From NCBI GenBank assembly GCA_047974855.1, contig JBKECT010000027.1:1-50830 (forward strand): a stretch of DNA of 50,830 nt, in the 5' to 3' direction. This DNA comes from CAYNRG01 sp047974855 (GTDB lineage: Bacteria > Bacillota_I > Bacilli_A > Erysipelotrichales > Erysipelotrichaceae). A model generated the notes under the pieces. That model searched no databases. It was not told the origin of the DNA and saw only the letters and a list, made by a program, of their open reading frames with translations. Shown here piece by piece: positions 26,785 through 35,048 of this stretch. The translations under genes were made by a program, and so were the position numbers. Each line of letters opens with the position of its first letter. Position 1 is the stretch's first letter.

Positions 26785-27540
26785 GTGAAGAATAAAAAAG
26801 AACAAACAAAGGGAAGCGATTCCCTTTTGTCTCGTCTTAGTGATTGGGTATCACAGGTAGAAAGAGACTATCGCTCTGTTGCTACACCTTTTCTAAATGA
26901 ATCAGAAATTGAGATAGTTAAGCAATATTGTGGAAAGAAAATACCTTATTGTATTGATGGTGGTCATCTACAGTGTAAGCGAGCTAAAATTATATTTCTG
27001 AGCCAAAGTGAATGGGTCTCGGATATTGTATGCTTGAGCGCTAAAAGAGGGAAGATGGCACAGAGCACAATATCACACCGAGATGTTTTAGGCGCTCTTA
27101 TGAATTTAAATATAGAGAGAAATCAATTAGGGGATCACTGGGTAGATGAAGAGCGAATAGTCATCTATACATCAAGACGCTTTGCTTCTTTCATTCAGCA
27201 AGAATGCACTCAAATTGGTAGGGAGTCTGTTCGGTTTGAAATTTCAGATCAACTATTCGAAAAAGAAGACGAAATCGAAAATGGCACAGGGTTTATTAGT
27301 AGTGAGAGAATTGATGCGATTGTAAGTTGTATGACGAAAGGGTCACGATCAAGTGCACAATTATTAATTCAAAATCAAAGGGTTATGATTAACCATATTT
27401 TAGTAACAAAAACAACGAAAACTTGTAAGGCAGGAGATATTATTTCAATTCGAGGATTTGGGCGTTTTATCTATAAAGGTATTTTAAAGATATCAAAGAA
27501 GAATAGATATATGATTGATTATGAAAAGTTGGTGGGTTAA
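26785..27540 (+). CDS. ylmH: S4-domain RNA-binding protein YlmH
   Basis: A 251-residue protein of the YlmH family, linked in Bacillota to ribosome quality control and division. The N-terminal region has WVSQVERDYRSVATPFL, and the C-terminal S4 domain begins near residue 172 with SSERIDAIVSCMTKGSR and RVMINHILVTKTTKTCKAGD. It starts with GTG three bases after the sepF stop, without a strong Shine-Dalgarno, so it is probably coupled to sepF. The gene sits in the usual place before ileS. Confidence 0.9.
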   Translation: MKNKKEQTKGSDSLLSRLSDWVSQVERDYRSVATPFLNESEIEIVKQYCGKKIPYCIDGGHLQCKRAKIIFLSQSEWVSDIVCLSAKRGKMAQSTISHRDVLGALMNLNIERNQLGDHWVDEERIVIYTSRRFASFIQQECTQIGRESVRFEISDQLFEKEDEIENGTGFISSERIDAIVSCMTKGSRSSAQLLIQNQRVMINHILVTKTTKTCKAGDIISIRGFGRFIYKGILKISKKNRYMIDYEKLVG

Positions 27541-27543
27541 GGC

Positions 27544-27572
27544 TTGATATTGGAGCTAAAAAATGGTAGAAT
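27544..27572 (+). promoter_or_regulatory. Promoter of the ileS leader
   Basis: TTGATA (27544-27549), 17 bases and TAGAAT (27567-27572) lie directly after ylmH and before the T-box leader. Confidence 0.7.
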
Positions 27573-27599
27573 TTAAAAAGAAATGTAAGGATCAAGACA

Positions 27600-27803
27600 G
27601 GCTAGTTTATTCTGATTATAGAGAGCTTATGGTGGGTGTAAATAAGTAGAAGAATAAAATAGATATCACTTGTGAACATCTTTTTTGAATAGAGTAGAAA
27701 AGGACGTATTCCGCGTTAAGGAAATGAAGTGCATAAGGTGTAGTTGCTTATGAACTAAGGTGGTACCACGCAGCAGCGTCCTTAGATAAGGATGCTTTTT
27801 TTT
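27600..27803 (+). promoter_or_regulatory. T-box riboswitch for ileS (isoleucine specifier)
   Basis: A second T-box leader. The AGAGAGC element starts at 27620. The specifier ATC (Ile) at 27665-27667 is followed by A. The antiterminator core CTAAGGTGGTACCACGC lies at 27755-27771 and the terminator follows. The codon agrees with ileS, which begins 20 bases further on. The 5' boundary is approximate. Confidence 0.92.
27775..27803 (+). terminator. T-box-controlled terminator before ileS
   Basis: AGCGTCCTT and AAGGATGCT form a 9-bp stem (one G-T pair) with a 4-base loop and eight T. Confidence 0.9.
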
Positions 27804-27822
27804 ATTATAGGAGGATAAGAAA

Positions 27823-30537
27823 ATGGATTATAAAGATACGCTATTAATGCCGAAAACAGAATTTGAAATGAGAGGAAATTTGCCGTCAAAAGAACCATTG
27901 ATTTTAAAACAATGGCAAGAAAATGGACATTATGAACAGTTAATGAAAGCGCATGAAAATGATCCGGATTTTGTGTTGCATGATGGACCACCTTATGCCA
28001 ATGCCAACCTACATGCAGGAACAGCGATGAATCGTGTTATTAAAGATATCATTAATCGTTCACATGCCATGAGTGGATACAGAACACCATTTTTTCCGGG
28101 GTGGGATACGCATGGATTACCAATCGAAAATGCAATTCAAAAATTGGGAGTTAATCGTAAAGAAATTTCAGCCTCTGAATTTAGGAAGAAATGTGAGGAG
28201 TATGCCTACCAACAAGTAGAAATTCAAAAAGAAACGATGGAAAGATTGGGCACAATCGCAGATTTTAAGCATCCGTATATTACCTTACAAAAGGAATTTG
28301 AAGCACGACAAATTAGAGTGTTTGCTAAAATGGCAATGGAAGGATTAATTTATCAAGGTCTAAAACCAATTTATTGGTCACCGGTATCAGAGACAGCAGT
28401 GGCTGATTCTGAAATTATATATAAAGATAAAAAAGACCCTACAATTTATGTTGCTTTTGATACGCTAGATGGTAAAGGAATTCTAAATGAAGCAGAACGT
28501 TTTGTAATTTGGACAACAACACCTTGGACTATTCCGGCCAATTTGGCGATTTGTTTAAATCCGGATTATGAGTATGCAGTGGTTAAAACAGAAAAAGGAC
28601 ACCTTATCGTTCTAGAAAAAAGAGTTGATGAACTATTAGCAAAATTCAAATTAGAAAATCTGGGAATCGTTAGAACATTTAAAGGGAAAGACTTAGAGGG
28701 AATAACAGTAACTCACCCATTTTATCCAGATAGACCATCGCTTGTTATTGTTGGTGACCATGTAACGGATGAAGATGGAACAGGTTGTGTTCATACTGCT
28801 CCCGGTCATGGTGCTGAAGACTTTGCGGTTGGGATGAAATATGGATTAGAAGCATATTGCCCAGTTGATGAAAAAGGATGCATGAAAAAAGAAGCAGGAG
28901 ATTTCTTAGAGGGTCTTTATGTTGATGATGCTAATAAAGTAGTTGGTCAAAAGCTAGAAGAGCTAGGAAACTTATTGCATTTAGAATTTATTACCCATAG
29001 TTATCCTCATGATGAAAGAATGAAAAAACCAATTATTTTTCGTGCAACTGTTCAATGGTTTGCCTCAATCGACAAAATAAGGGAAAAGTTATTAAGTGAA
29101 GTTAAAGCTGTTCGTTGGGAGAATGAATGGGGAGAAGCAAGACTTTATAACATGATTCGCGATCGTGGAGACTGGTGTATTTCTAGACAACGCCTATGGG
29201 GAGTGCCAATTCCAATTTTGTATCATGAAGATAATTCACCAATTATGGAAGAAGCAGTGTTCAATCATATTGCTGATTTGTTTGAAAAGCATGGAAGTAA
29301 TATTTGGTTTGATAAAGAGGCAAAAGAGTTATTGCCTGAAGGATATACAAATCTAAAATCACCAAATGGTAACTTTAAAAAAGAAACAGATATTATGGAT
29401 GTTTGGTTTGACTCTGGGAGTTCACATAATGAATTAGAATCAAGAGGATTAAGTTATCCTGCAGATCTTTACTTTGAAGGATCAGATCAATATCGTGGTT
29501 GGTTCAATTCATCACTGATTTTAGGAGTTGCGACAAGAGGAAAAGCACCATACAAAGCAGTTTTATCTCATGGCTATGTTTGTGATGCCAAGGGAGAAAA
29601 AATGAGCAAGTCTGTGGGTAATGTTGTTAATCCATTAGATGTTATTGAAAAAAATGGAGCAGATATCTTTAGACTATGGGCTGCAACAGTAGATTATCGT
29701 CAAGATATGAGAATTGGAGATGAAAATCTAAAACAAGTTGCTGAACAATATCGTAAAATTAGAAATACATTCCGATTTATGTTGGGGAATGTAGATGCTC
29801 AAGATTTCGATGCTAACAAAGACCGTATTCCTTATGATAAATTAGAAGAGATTGATCGCTATATTTTAAACAGACTAAAAGAGGTGGCAGATTCATCGAA
29901 AAAAGCATATAAAGAATTTGATTTTCTTAATGTATCTAGCGGTCTGACTAACTTAATGATTAATGAATTGAGTAGCTATTATTTGGATTTCACAAAAGAT
30001 ATTTTGTATATTGAAAAGAAGGATTCGCTCCGTCGCAGACAAGTTCAAACAGTTATTTGGGATACAGTGGATACCTTAGTAAGATGCTGGGCACCAATTT
30101 TAGCGTTTACAACTGAGGAAGTTTGGCAAAAATTTTCTCAAGATGAATCCTCTTCAGTTCACTTAACCAATTTTAAAGAAGTAGAAAAAATTGAAGATGG
30201 AGAAAATCTTAAAGAAAAATTTAAAATGTTACATGAAATCCGTGAAGAAGTATTTAAGGCATTGGAAGTAGCCAGGGCTGATAAAATTATCGGGAAACCA
30301 CTAGAAGCTAAAGTGGTGTTGTCATGTAGTGAAGAAGAAAAATCACTTTTAGAAAAAACACTTAACGGAATGGTGGCACAATGGCTTATCGTTAGTGAAG
30401 TGAGCTATAAAATAGCATCAACTCGTTTAGTGGAAGTCGAAGTGGCACAAGGAGAAGTGTGTCCACGTTGTTGGACAGTGAATGAAAGTCATGATGAAGA
30501 TGGATTATGTACTCGCTGTCAAGAAGTGCTAAAATAA
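27823..30537 (+). CDS. ileS: Isoleucyl-tRNA synthetase with a non-canonical HIGH motif
   Basis: A class I synthetase of 904 residues that charges tRNA-Ile. The CP1 editing domain (VIWTTTPWTIPANLAI and GTGCVHTAPGHGAEDF), the KMSKS loop (GEKMSKSVGN) and the C-terminal zinc site (CPRCW then CTRC) are intact. The HIGH signature, however, reads HAGT at residues 64-67, within PPYANANLHAGTAMN, so the last His is Thr. Everything around it is conserved and the gene is T-box-controlled, so it should be the working housekeeping enzyme. The C-terminal zinc site argues for the ordinary bacterial (IleRS1) type. Confidence 0.96.
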   Translation: MDYKDTLLMPKTEFEMRGNLPSKEPLILKQWQENGHYEQLMKAHENDPDFVLHDGPPYANANLHAGTAMNRVIKDIINRSHAMSGYRTPFFPGWDTHGLPIENAIQKLGVNRKEISASEFRKKCEEYAYQQVEIQKETMERLGTIADFKHPYITLQKEFEARQIRVFAKMAMEGLIYQGLKPIYWSPVSETAVADSEIIYKDKKDPTIYVAFDTLDGKGILNEAERFVIWTTTPWTIPANLAICLNPDYEYAVVKTEKGHLIVLEKRVDELLAKFKLENLGIVRTFKGKDLEGITVTHPFYPDRPSLVIVGDHVTDEDGTGCVHTAPGHGAEDFAVGMKYGLEAYCPVDEKGCMKKEAGDFLEGLYVDDANKVVGQKLEELGNLLHLEFITHSYPHDERMKKPIIFRATVQWFASIDKIREKLLSEVKAVRWENEWGEARLYNMIRDRGDWCISRQRLWGVPIPILYHEDNSPIMEEAVFNHIADLFEKHGSNIWFDKEAKELLPEGYTNLKSPNGNFKKETDIMDVWFDSGSSHNELESRGLSYPADLYFEGSDQYRGWFNSSLILGVATRGKAPYKAVLSHGYVCDAKGEKMSKSVGNVVNPLDVIEKNGADIFRLWAATVDYRQDMRIGDENLKQVAEQYRKIRNTFRFMLGNVDAQDFDANKDRIPYDKLEEIDRYILNRLKEVADSSKKAYKEFDFLNVSSGLTNLMINELSSYYLDFTKDILYIEKKDSLRRRQVQTVIWDTVDTLVRCWAPILAFTTEEVWQKFSQDESSSVHLTNFKEVEKIEDGENLKEKFKMLHEIREEVFKALEVARADKIIGKPLEAKVVLSCSEEEKSLLEKTLNGMVAQWLIVSEVSYKIASTRLVEVEVAQGEVCPRCWTVNESHDEDGLCTRCQEVLK

Positions 30538-30545
30538 ACATAAGA

Positions 30546-30572
30546 AAAACAAGACCACAAAGTCTTGTTTTT
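30546..30572. terminator. Bidirectional terminator between ileS and the HAD gene
   Basis: A perfect 10-bp stem, AAAACAAGAC with GTCTTGTTTT, has T runs on both strands and lies between convergent genes. Confidence 0.88.
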
Positions 30573-30591
30573 AAATGTCTAATGATAAAAA

Positions 30592-31383
30592 TTATTGAAT
30601 CAAAGAGAGAATAGTATGATAGACAGACCAGTCATTATTGTCTCCAATAACAGTGGATGCTAATGCTTTGATTTGAGGGTGGGCGCCTTTTGGGGCAAAG
30701 GAATGTGTGGATGATAAAATCATTTCTAAATCATTCAGATAATCTCCAAACACAGCCGTTTGCTCAGGTTGGATATTAAGGTGGCTTTGCAGCTTATTAA
30801 CAGCGGCTCCTTTATTTACGAGAGGGTTGATAACATCAACCCATACATCCGCTGAAAGTAAGACAGAAGAAGCTTTTGGAATTTCTTTAAGAACAGGATA
30901 ACAATTGTATTCAGCACCTTTTTCATCATAACAAGCTATTTTGATAATATTGTGCGTGTAGTTTTGTAAATTATCGACAGTATCTAAAATAGGATAGTAG
31001 TTTTTAATGTCTTCAAGAACTTCTGGGCGAAGTTGGTCATTTCTCTGCATGTAAGCTTGTTGAGGATCACTTAATATTGGAGTCACTCCATCAAGGTTAA
31101 GTGATGATTCAATAGAAAGAGCAACATCAGATTCTAAAATAGGGGTAACAGAAAACTCTTTGCCACGATGATAAATAAAAGCACCATTGTCACAGATTAA
31201 AGTTATGTGATCCAGTACAGGTTCAAAAAAACTTTTTACACTGGGAAACGAGCGGCCACTTGCAACAGTGAAGTGAATTCCTTTATCAATACATTGTTGA
31301 ATTAAATCTAAACTTTGAGGGTGTGGTTGTTTGTTGTTGTTCAAAAAGCAACCATCCATGTCGGTAACAATTAGTTTAATCAT
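30592..31383 (-). CDS. HAD-family (Cof-type) phosphatase
   Basis: A 263-residue cytoplasmic HAD phosphatase of the Cof/YidA type. The nucleophile motif is TDMDGCF with Asp at residues 8 and 10, Thr/Ser motif II lies in TVASGRS, and the metal motif GDYLNDLEMI is near the C terminus. The cap domain lies between. Substrates in this family are usually sugar phosphates or flavin phosphates and cannot be predicted. Its ATG overlaps the metK stop (ATGA), so it is co-translated with metK and sits under the same SAM riboswitch. Confidence 0.88.
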   Translation of the reverse strand: MIKLIVTDMDGCFLNNNKQPHPQSLDLIQQCIDKGIHFTVASGRSFPSVKSFFEPVLDHITLICDNGAFIYHRGKEFSVTPILESDVALSIESSLNLDGVTPILSDPQQAYMQRNDQLRPEVLEDIKNYYPILDTVDNLQNYTHNIIKIACYDEKGAEYNCYPVLKEIPKASSVLLSADVWVDVINPLVNKGAAVNKLQSHLNIQPEQTAVFGDYLNDLEMILSSTHSFAPKGAHPQIKALASTVIGDNNDWSVYHTILSLIQ

Positions 31384-32483
31384 TTTATTTCACTCTTTTC
31401 TAAGGGTTTAATTTTTTCCCATGGGAGATTTTCTTTCCCAAAATGACCATAATTTGTAGTTTGTGCATAAATTGGAGATTTTAATTGGAGCTCTTCAATG
31501 ATAGATGAAACTGAAAAATTAAAGTTATGATGAACAATTTTCATTAAAGCCTCGTCGCTCATTTTTCCAGTTCCATAAGTATCAATGTAAATAGAAATAG
31601 GGCTAGGCTTTCCTATAGCATAGGATAACTCAATTTGACAGCGATCGCAAAGGTGATGAGCAACTAGGCTTTTGCAAACATAGCGCGCATAATATGCGGC
31701 ACTGCGATCAACTTTACTAGGATCTTTAGAGCTAAAGCAACCTCCACCATTAGGGACAAACCCACCATAAGTATCAACCACAATTTTTCTTCCTGTGGTA
31801 CCACTATCACCAAAGCTGCCACCAATGGTAAAGGAACCACTGGGATTAATTAAAATGGTAGTATTTTCATCTAATAATGTAGAATCAACAATCGGTGTAA
31901 TAACATCTGTGTAAATTAGCTCTTTTAGTTCTTCTTGAGTTATTGATTCGGTATGTTGAGATGAGATAACAATGGTATCCACTCTGCTTGGCTTATTGTC
32001 TTTATACTCAATAGTTACTTGTGTTTTACCATCAGGTTTTAAGGCTGGATTTTTTTGACGAACTATTTCCAATTGTTTCGCAAGTTGATGAGCTAAATCG
32101 ATTGGGAGTGGGAGGTAGTTTTTTGTTTCATTACAAGCGTATCCAAACATAATTCCTTGATCACCTGCACCAAGCACCTCTTGTTCGACAGCGTTTTGAA
32201 TTTCGCGTGATTGCTGGCTTACCTTAACAAGCACTTGATAGGTCTCACGGTATCCAATTTTATACAAAACCTTTCTAGCAATAGATGCATAATCAAGGAT
32301 TGCGGTGGTGTTAGCTTCACCATAAATCAAAATAAAATCATCTTTAATAGTGGCTTCTACAGCCATTTTGCTATTGGAATCCTGGGTTAGGGCGGCATCT
32401 AAAATATGATCGGCAATCCAATCACAAATTTTGTCGGGGTGTCCAGAAGTAACAGATTCACTTGTGAAAAAATAAGATTTCAT
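31380..32483 (-). CDS. metK: S-adenosylmethionine synthetase
   Basis: MetK makes SAM from methionine and ATP. The N terminus has TSESVTSGHPDKICDWIADH, then GAGDQGIMFGYA for ATP binding, and GDSGTTGRKIVVDTYGG followed by GGGCFSSKDPSKVDRSAAYY for the phosphate loop. At 367 residues it is about 25 shorter than most bacterial MetK, and several normally fixed positions differ (GGFVPNGGGCFSS instead of the usual GGxxxHGGGAFSG), so it is a divergent but apparently active enzyme. The S-box leader upstream supports the assignment. Confidence 0.94.
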   Translation of the reverse strand: MKSYFFTSESVTSGHPDKICDWIADHILDAALTQDSNSKMAVEATIKDDFILIYGEANTTAILDYASIARKVLYKIGYRETYQVLVKVSQQSREIQNAVEQEVLGAGDQGIMFGYACNETKNYLPLPIDLAHQLAKQLEIVRQKNPALKPDGKTQVTIEYKDNKPSRVDTIVISSQHTESITQEELKELIYTDVITPIVDSTLLDENTTILINPSGSFTIGGSFGDSGTTGRKIVVDTYGGFVPNGGGCFSSKDPSKVDRSAAYYARYVCKSLVAHHLCDRCQIELSYAIGKPSPISIYIDTYGTGKMSDEALMKIVHHNFNFSVSSIIEELQLKSPIYAQTTNYGHFGKENLPWEKIKPLEKSEIK

Positions 32484-32503
32484 AAAAACTCCTTTCCTAA
32501 TAC

Positions 32504-32530
32504 AATAAAAAAGCTCCAGAAAGAGCTTTT
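32504..32530 (-). terminator. Riboswitch-controlled terminator before metK
   Basis: On the minus strand AAAAGCTC and GAGCTTTT form an 8-bp stem with a 6-base loop, followed by TTTTATT. It lies between the S-box aptamer and the metK start. Confidence 0.88.
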
Positions 32531-32535
32531 CAGAC

Positions 32536-32624
32536 TTTCTTTATCAGTTAGTATTACCACCTTGCATTTGTGCAGGTTGGTATGGTATCAACGAGCTAAC
32601 TCTCTAAACCATTCTTGATAATAG
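32536..32624 (-). promoter_or_regulatory. Putative SAM-I (S-box) riboswitch upstream of metK
   Basis: On the minus strand the P1 helix pairs TTATCA(AGA) with TGATAA(AG). Between them lie GGTTTAGAGAGTTAGCTC with TGATACC (compare the GAGGGA...GGCCC...TGAAACC core of SAM-I), CCAACC, and the closing GGTGGTAATACTAAC (compare GGTGCTAATTCC). The order of elements fits SAM-I, but many bases differ from consensus. Placement before metK and the following terminator support an OFF switch for SAM. Confidence 0.75.
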
Positions 32625-32632
32625 ATAATAAT

Positions 32633-32661
32633 AGTATATAAAAGTAAAGAATGATTGTCAA
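32633..32661 (-). promoter_or_regulatory. Promoter of the metK-HAD operon
   Basis: On the minus strand TTGACA (32656-32661), 17 bases and TATACT (32633-32638). Its -35 box overlaps that of the divergent permease promoter. Confidence 0.8.
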
Positions 32662-32685
32662 ATATATTATCTTTTATGATACAAT
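32655..32685 (+). promoter_or_regulatory. Probable promoter of the AI-2E-type permease gene
   Basis: TTGTCA (32655-32660), a 19-base spacer and TACAAT (32680-32685). The spacer is long, so this is a moderate candidate. Confidence 0.45.
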
Positions 32686-32705
32686 TATAAAAAGGAGAAA
32701 ACGAT

Positions 32706-33845
32706 ATGAAATTTGATTTTGACAAAAAAACGCAGGAGATGGTAAAAGCCTTAGTTTTAGCAGGAACGTTATTGATGCTAGTCTTTTATGCTGTCTCAAA
32801 ATTGGATTTTGTGTTTCTCATTTTAGGACAATTTATTGAGATTTTACTACCGTTTGTCTTTGGATTTGCAATCGCATTTGTTGCGGTTCCTATTTGCAAC
32901 AAAATTCAACATCAATGGTTAAGAAAAACGAAGTTAAAAGTCCGTACAAAAAGGAGGATTGCAGCAATTGCATCTGTTGTTTTTTTAGTGCTACTTATTT
33001 TTATTGTACTTGCAATTATCGTTCCACAAATTACCAATAGTGTGATTATGTTATCACAAAATGTGACATTATACATGGATGACATTGATAAGGTGTTAGA
33101 AAACGCAAGTGATAGTCAAATCATTCGCGATATAGTGAGTTTTATTTGGAGTTATAGTGAAGAAGTAGTCACTTTTATTGTTGATGCACTAAAGGGATCA
33201 CTTCCTCAAATCGTTAACTACTCTGTAGGATTTATAAAAATGCTGATTAATTTTTTCATAGGTGTTTTTATAGCGGTGTATGTTATGTTTGATAAGGAAC
33301 GGTTTTCGACACAGGCAAAAAAAGTGGGTTATGCTTTATTTCCAAAGAAGCAAGTGGATTCAGCTGTTGAAGTGGGACGGTTGACAACTAAAATGTTCAA
33401 TGCTTTTATTGTTGGAAAAACAATCGACAGTTTAATTATAGGTATCATTTGCTTTATCGGAATGGTATTAATGAAAATGGAGTATTCCTTGCTGATTAGT
33501 GTCATTATTGGTGTAACAAACATGATTCCAATCTTTGGACCGTTTATTGGAGCAATTCCAGGTTTTTTAATTTTATTTATTTTAAATCCTGCACAAGCCT
33601 TAGTTTTTCTTATTTGGATTTTAATTCTTCAACAGTTTGATGGCAATATTTTAGGACCATATATTCTTGGAGATAGTGTTGGACTTCCAAGTTTTTGGGT
33701 TATGTTTTCAATTATTGTTGGAGGTGGATTTTTTGGTGTTGTAGGAATGTTTTTAGGGGTTCCAATGTTTGCGGTAGTCTATATTTTAGTTAAAAACATA
33801 GTCGATCGCCGTTTAAAAGAAAAGGGAATAGTGGTTGAACAATAG
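32706..33845 (+). CDS. AI-2E/PerM family membrane permease
   Basis: A 379-residue integral membrane protein with seven or eight hydrophobic segments: two close to the N terminus, a pair near residue 95, and a cluster from about residue 205 to the end. The conserved GVTNMIPIFGPFIGAIPG and the following LQQFDGNILGPYILGDSVGL are the hallmarks of the YdbI/YhhT/PerM family. Members include autoinducer-2 exporters and Na+/H+ antiporters, so the substrate is open. It is transcribed alone, divergent from metK, and closed by a terminator. Confidence 0.9.
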   Translation: MKFDFDKKTQEMVKALVLAGTLLMLVFYAVSKLDFVFLILGQFIEILLPFVFGFAIAFVAVPICNKIQHQWLRKTKLKVRTKRRIAAIASVVFLVLLIFIVLAIIVPQITNSVIMLSQNVTLYMDDIDKVLENASDSQIIRDIVSFIWSYSEEVVTFIVDALKGSLPQIVNYSVGFIKMLINFFIGVFIAVYVMFDKERFSTQAKKVGYALFPKKQVDSAVEVGRLTTKMFNAFIVGKTIDSLIIGIICFIGMVLMKMEYSLLISVIIGVTNMIPIFGPFIGAIPGFLILFILNPAQALVFLIWILILQQFDGNILGPYILGDSVGLPSFWVMFSIIVGGGFFGVVGMFLGVPMFAVVYILVKNIVDRRLKEKGIVVEQ

Positions 33846-33849
33846 GTAA

Positions 33850-33880
33850 AAAAAGAAAGTTCACAAGAACTTTCTTTTTA
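33850..33880. terminator. Bidirectional terminator between permease and nifU genes
   Basis: A 12-bp perfect stem, AAAAGAAAGTTC with GAACTTTCTTTT, with a 4-base loop, lies between convergent genes. Confidence 0.9.
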
Positions 33881-34138
33881 GATTGTTTCGTAGGGATTTT
33901 CTTCATGGAGACGTACACCATAGACACCCTCAACTTCGTCAATTAGAATAGATTCAATCCCATCTGATAAAGTACTATCAAGGGCAAGACAGGATGCACA
34001 AGCTCCCAACATTTTCACGCTGACAATTCCGTTTTCATCGACATCAACATATTCAACATCGCCACCATCTCTTTGAATGTAAGGGCGAATTTTTTCAAGT
34101 GTTAATTTAATGGCAGTTTCCATTTCTTGTTTATTCAT
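33878..34138 (-). CDS. NifU C-terminal-domain iron-sulfur scaffold protein
   Basis: An 86-residue protein consisting only of the NifU-like (Nfu) domain, which carries Fe-S clusters to target proteins. IRPYIQRDGGDVEYVDV and the CxxC at Cys47 and Cys50 (GACASCLALDSTL) are the family core. Length is normal for the short YutI-like Nfu. It lies 14 bases after the YuiD-like gene. Rnf and other Fe-S proteins in the window are potential clients, by inference only. Confidence 0.93.
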   Translation of the reverse strand: MNKQEMETAIKLTLEKIRPYIQRDGGDVEYVDVDENGIVSVKMLGACASCLALDSTLSDGIESILIDEVEGVYGVRLHEENPYETI

Positions 34139-34152
34139 ATAGTATTCTCCTT

Positions 34153-34614
34153 TTATAGTATATTTAAAATTAGTGCAACTAATAAACCGAGTCCAATACC
34201 ACCGATAATTTCAATCCATTTGTGTCCTAACACATCTTTTAAGTGGGTTAAATAAACGGGGTCTTCTAATCGTGTTTTTGTGAGCAATTGAATATCTTTA
34301 ATTAATTGTTGGGTAATTTCTATATTTTTTCCTGCGTAATATCGAACGTTCCCGGCATCATAGATGACAACACAAGCGAAGGCAAGAGTTACAGCGAAAA
34401 TAGAACTAGAAAATCCATCTTGTAACCCAACTGCAAGTGCTAGAGCGCTTACCCCTGAACTGTGCGAACTTGGGAATCGACCACTAGCATAAAACAAGGT
34501 GAAATTCCACTCACCCTTTCTTAGAAAGTAGAAAAACGGCTTTATAAGTTGGGCTAAAAGTACAGCAGTTAGAAATGACCAAAACGGGTACATGGCATTT
34601 ACGTATTTTATCAT
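34153..34614 (-). CDS. Divergent PAP2 family membrane protein (YuiD-like)
   Basis: A 153-residue membrane protein with four hydrophobic segments. The phosphatase-like motif GRFPSSHSSGVSALALAVG and DAGNVRYYAGKN identify the divergent PAP2 (DUF212, YuiD) family. Members resemble lipid phosphatases, but no activity is established. AGAGGT precedes the start. The gene shares a promoter region with the S1-domain gene on the other strand. Confidence 0.9.
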   Translation of the reverse strand: MIKYVNAMYPFWSFLTAVLLAQLIKPFFYFLRKGEWNFTLFYASGRFPSSHSSGVSALALAVGLQDGFSSSIFAVTLAFACVVIYDAGNVRYYAGKNIEITQQLIKDIQLLTKTRLEDPVYLTHLKDVLGHKWIEIIGGIGLGLLVALILNIL

Positions 34615-34631
34615 ATGGTTACCTCTTAGTT

Positions 34632-34665
34632 AGTATAGCACATCTGCAAGAAAATGTGGTATACT
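34632..34665. promoter_or_regulatory. Divergent promoters with extended -10 boxes in an inverted repeat
   Basis: AGTATAGCACAT (34632-34643) and ATGTGGTATACT (34654-34665) are inverted copies with 11 of 12 matching bases and a 10-base spacer. Each arm holds an outward-facing extended -10 box: TGC-TATACT on the minus strand for the YuiD gene and TGG-TATACT on the plus strand for the S1 gene. Confidence 0.6.
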
Positions 34666-34685
34666 AATAATCGTATGGAGGGTAT

Positions 34686-35048
34686 ATGCAGTATCGAATT
34701 GGAGAGATAGTTGAGGGAACAGTGACGGGGATTCAACCATATGGTGCTTTCATTGTATTGAAAAACAAAACAAGAGGGTTAGTTCATATTTCTGAACTCA
34801 GCAACTTATATGTAAAAGATGTAGCTCAGTTTGTCTCAGTAGGAGATAAAATTTCTGTTAAAATCATTGATTTTGACAAAGAGACAAATCAAGCAAGACT
34901 GTCTTTAAAAGCAGTTCGTTCTGGACAGTTTAGAAAAGAACGAAACTATCATCGGTACAAAGCGACAATGCCACCGATGAAGATGGGGTTTAAAAGTATT
35001 GAAGAAAAAATGGATCAGTGGATCAAGAAAGCGAAGGAGGAGTTATGA
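34686..35048 (+). CDS. S1-domain RNA-binding protein (YugI/CvfD-like)
   Basis: A 120-residue protein with one S1 domain over residues 1-75 (GEIVEGTVTGIQPYGAFIVL, then GLVHISELS and SVKIIDFDKETNQARLSLKA) and a basic tail. This is the YugI/GSP13/CvfD family, which associates with ribosomes and acts as a post-transcriptional regulator in some Bacillota. It overlaps pgi at the ATGA junction, an arrangement found in other Bacillota where yugI neighbours pgi. Confidence 0.92.
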   Translation: MQYRIGEIVEGTVTGIQPYGAFIVLKNKTRGLVHISELSNLYVKDVAQFVSVGDKISVKIIDFDKETNQARLSLKAVRSGQFRKERNYHRYKATMPPMKMGFKSIEEKMDQWIKKAKEEL

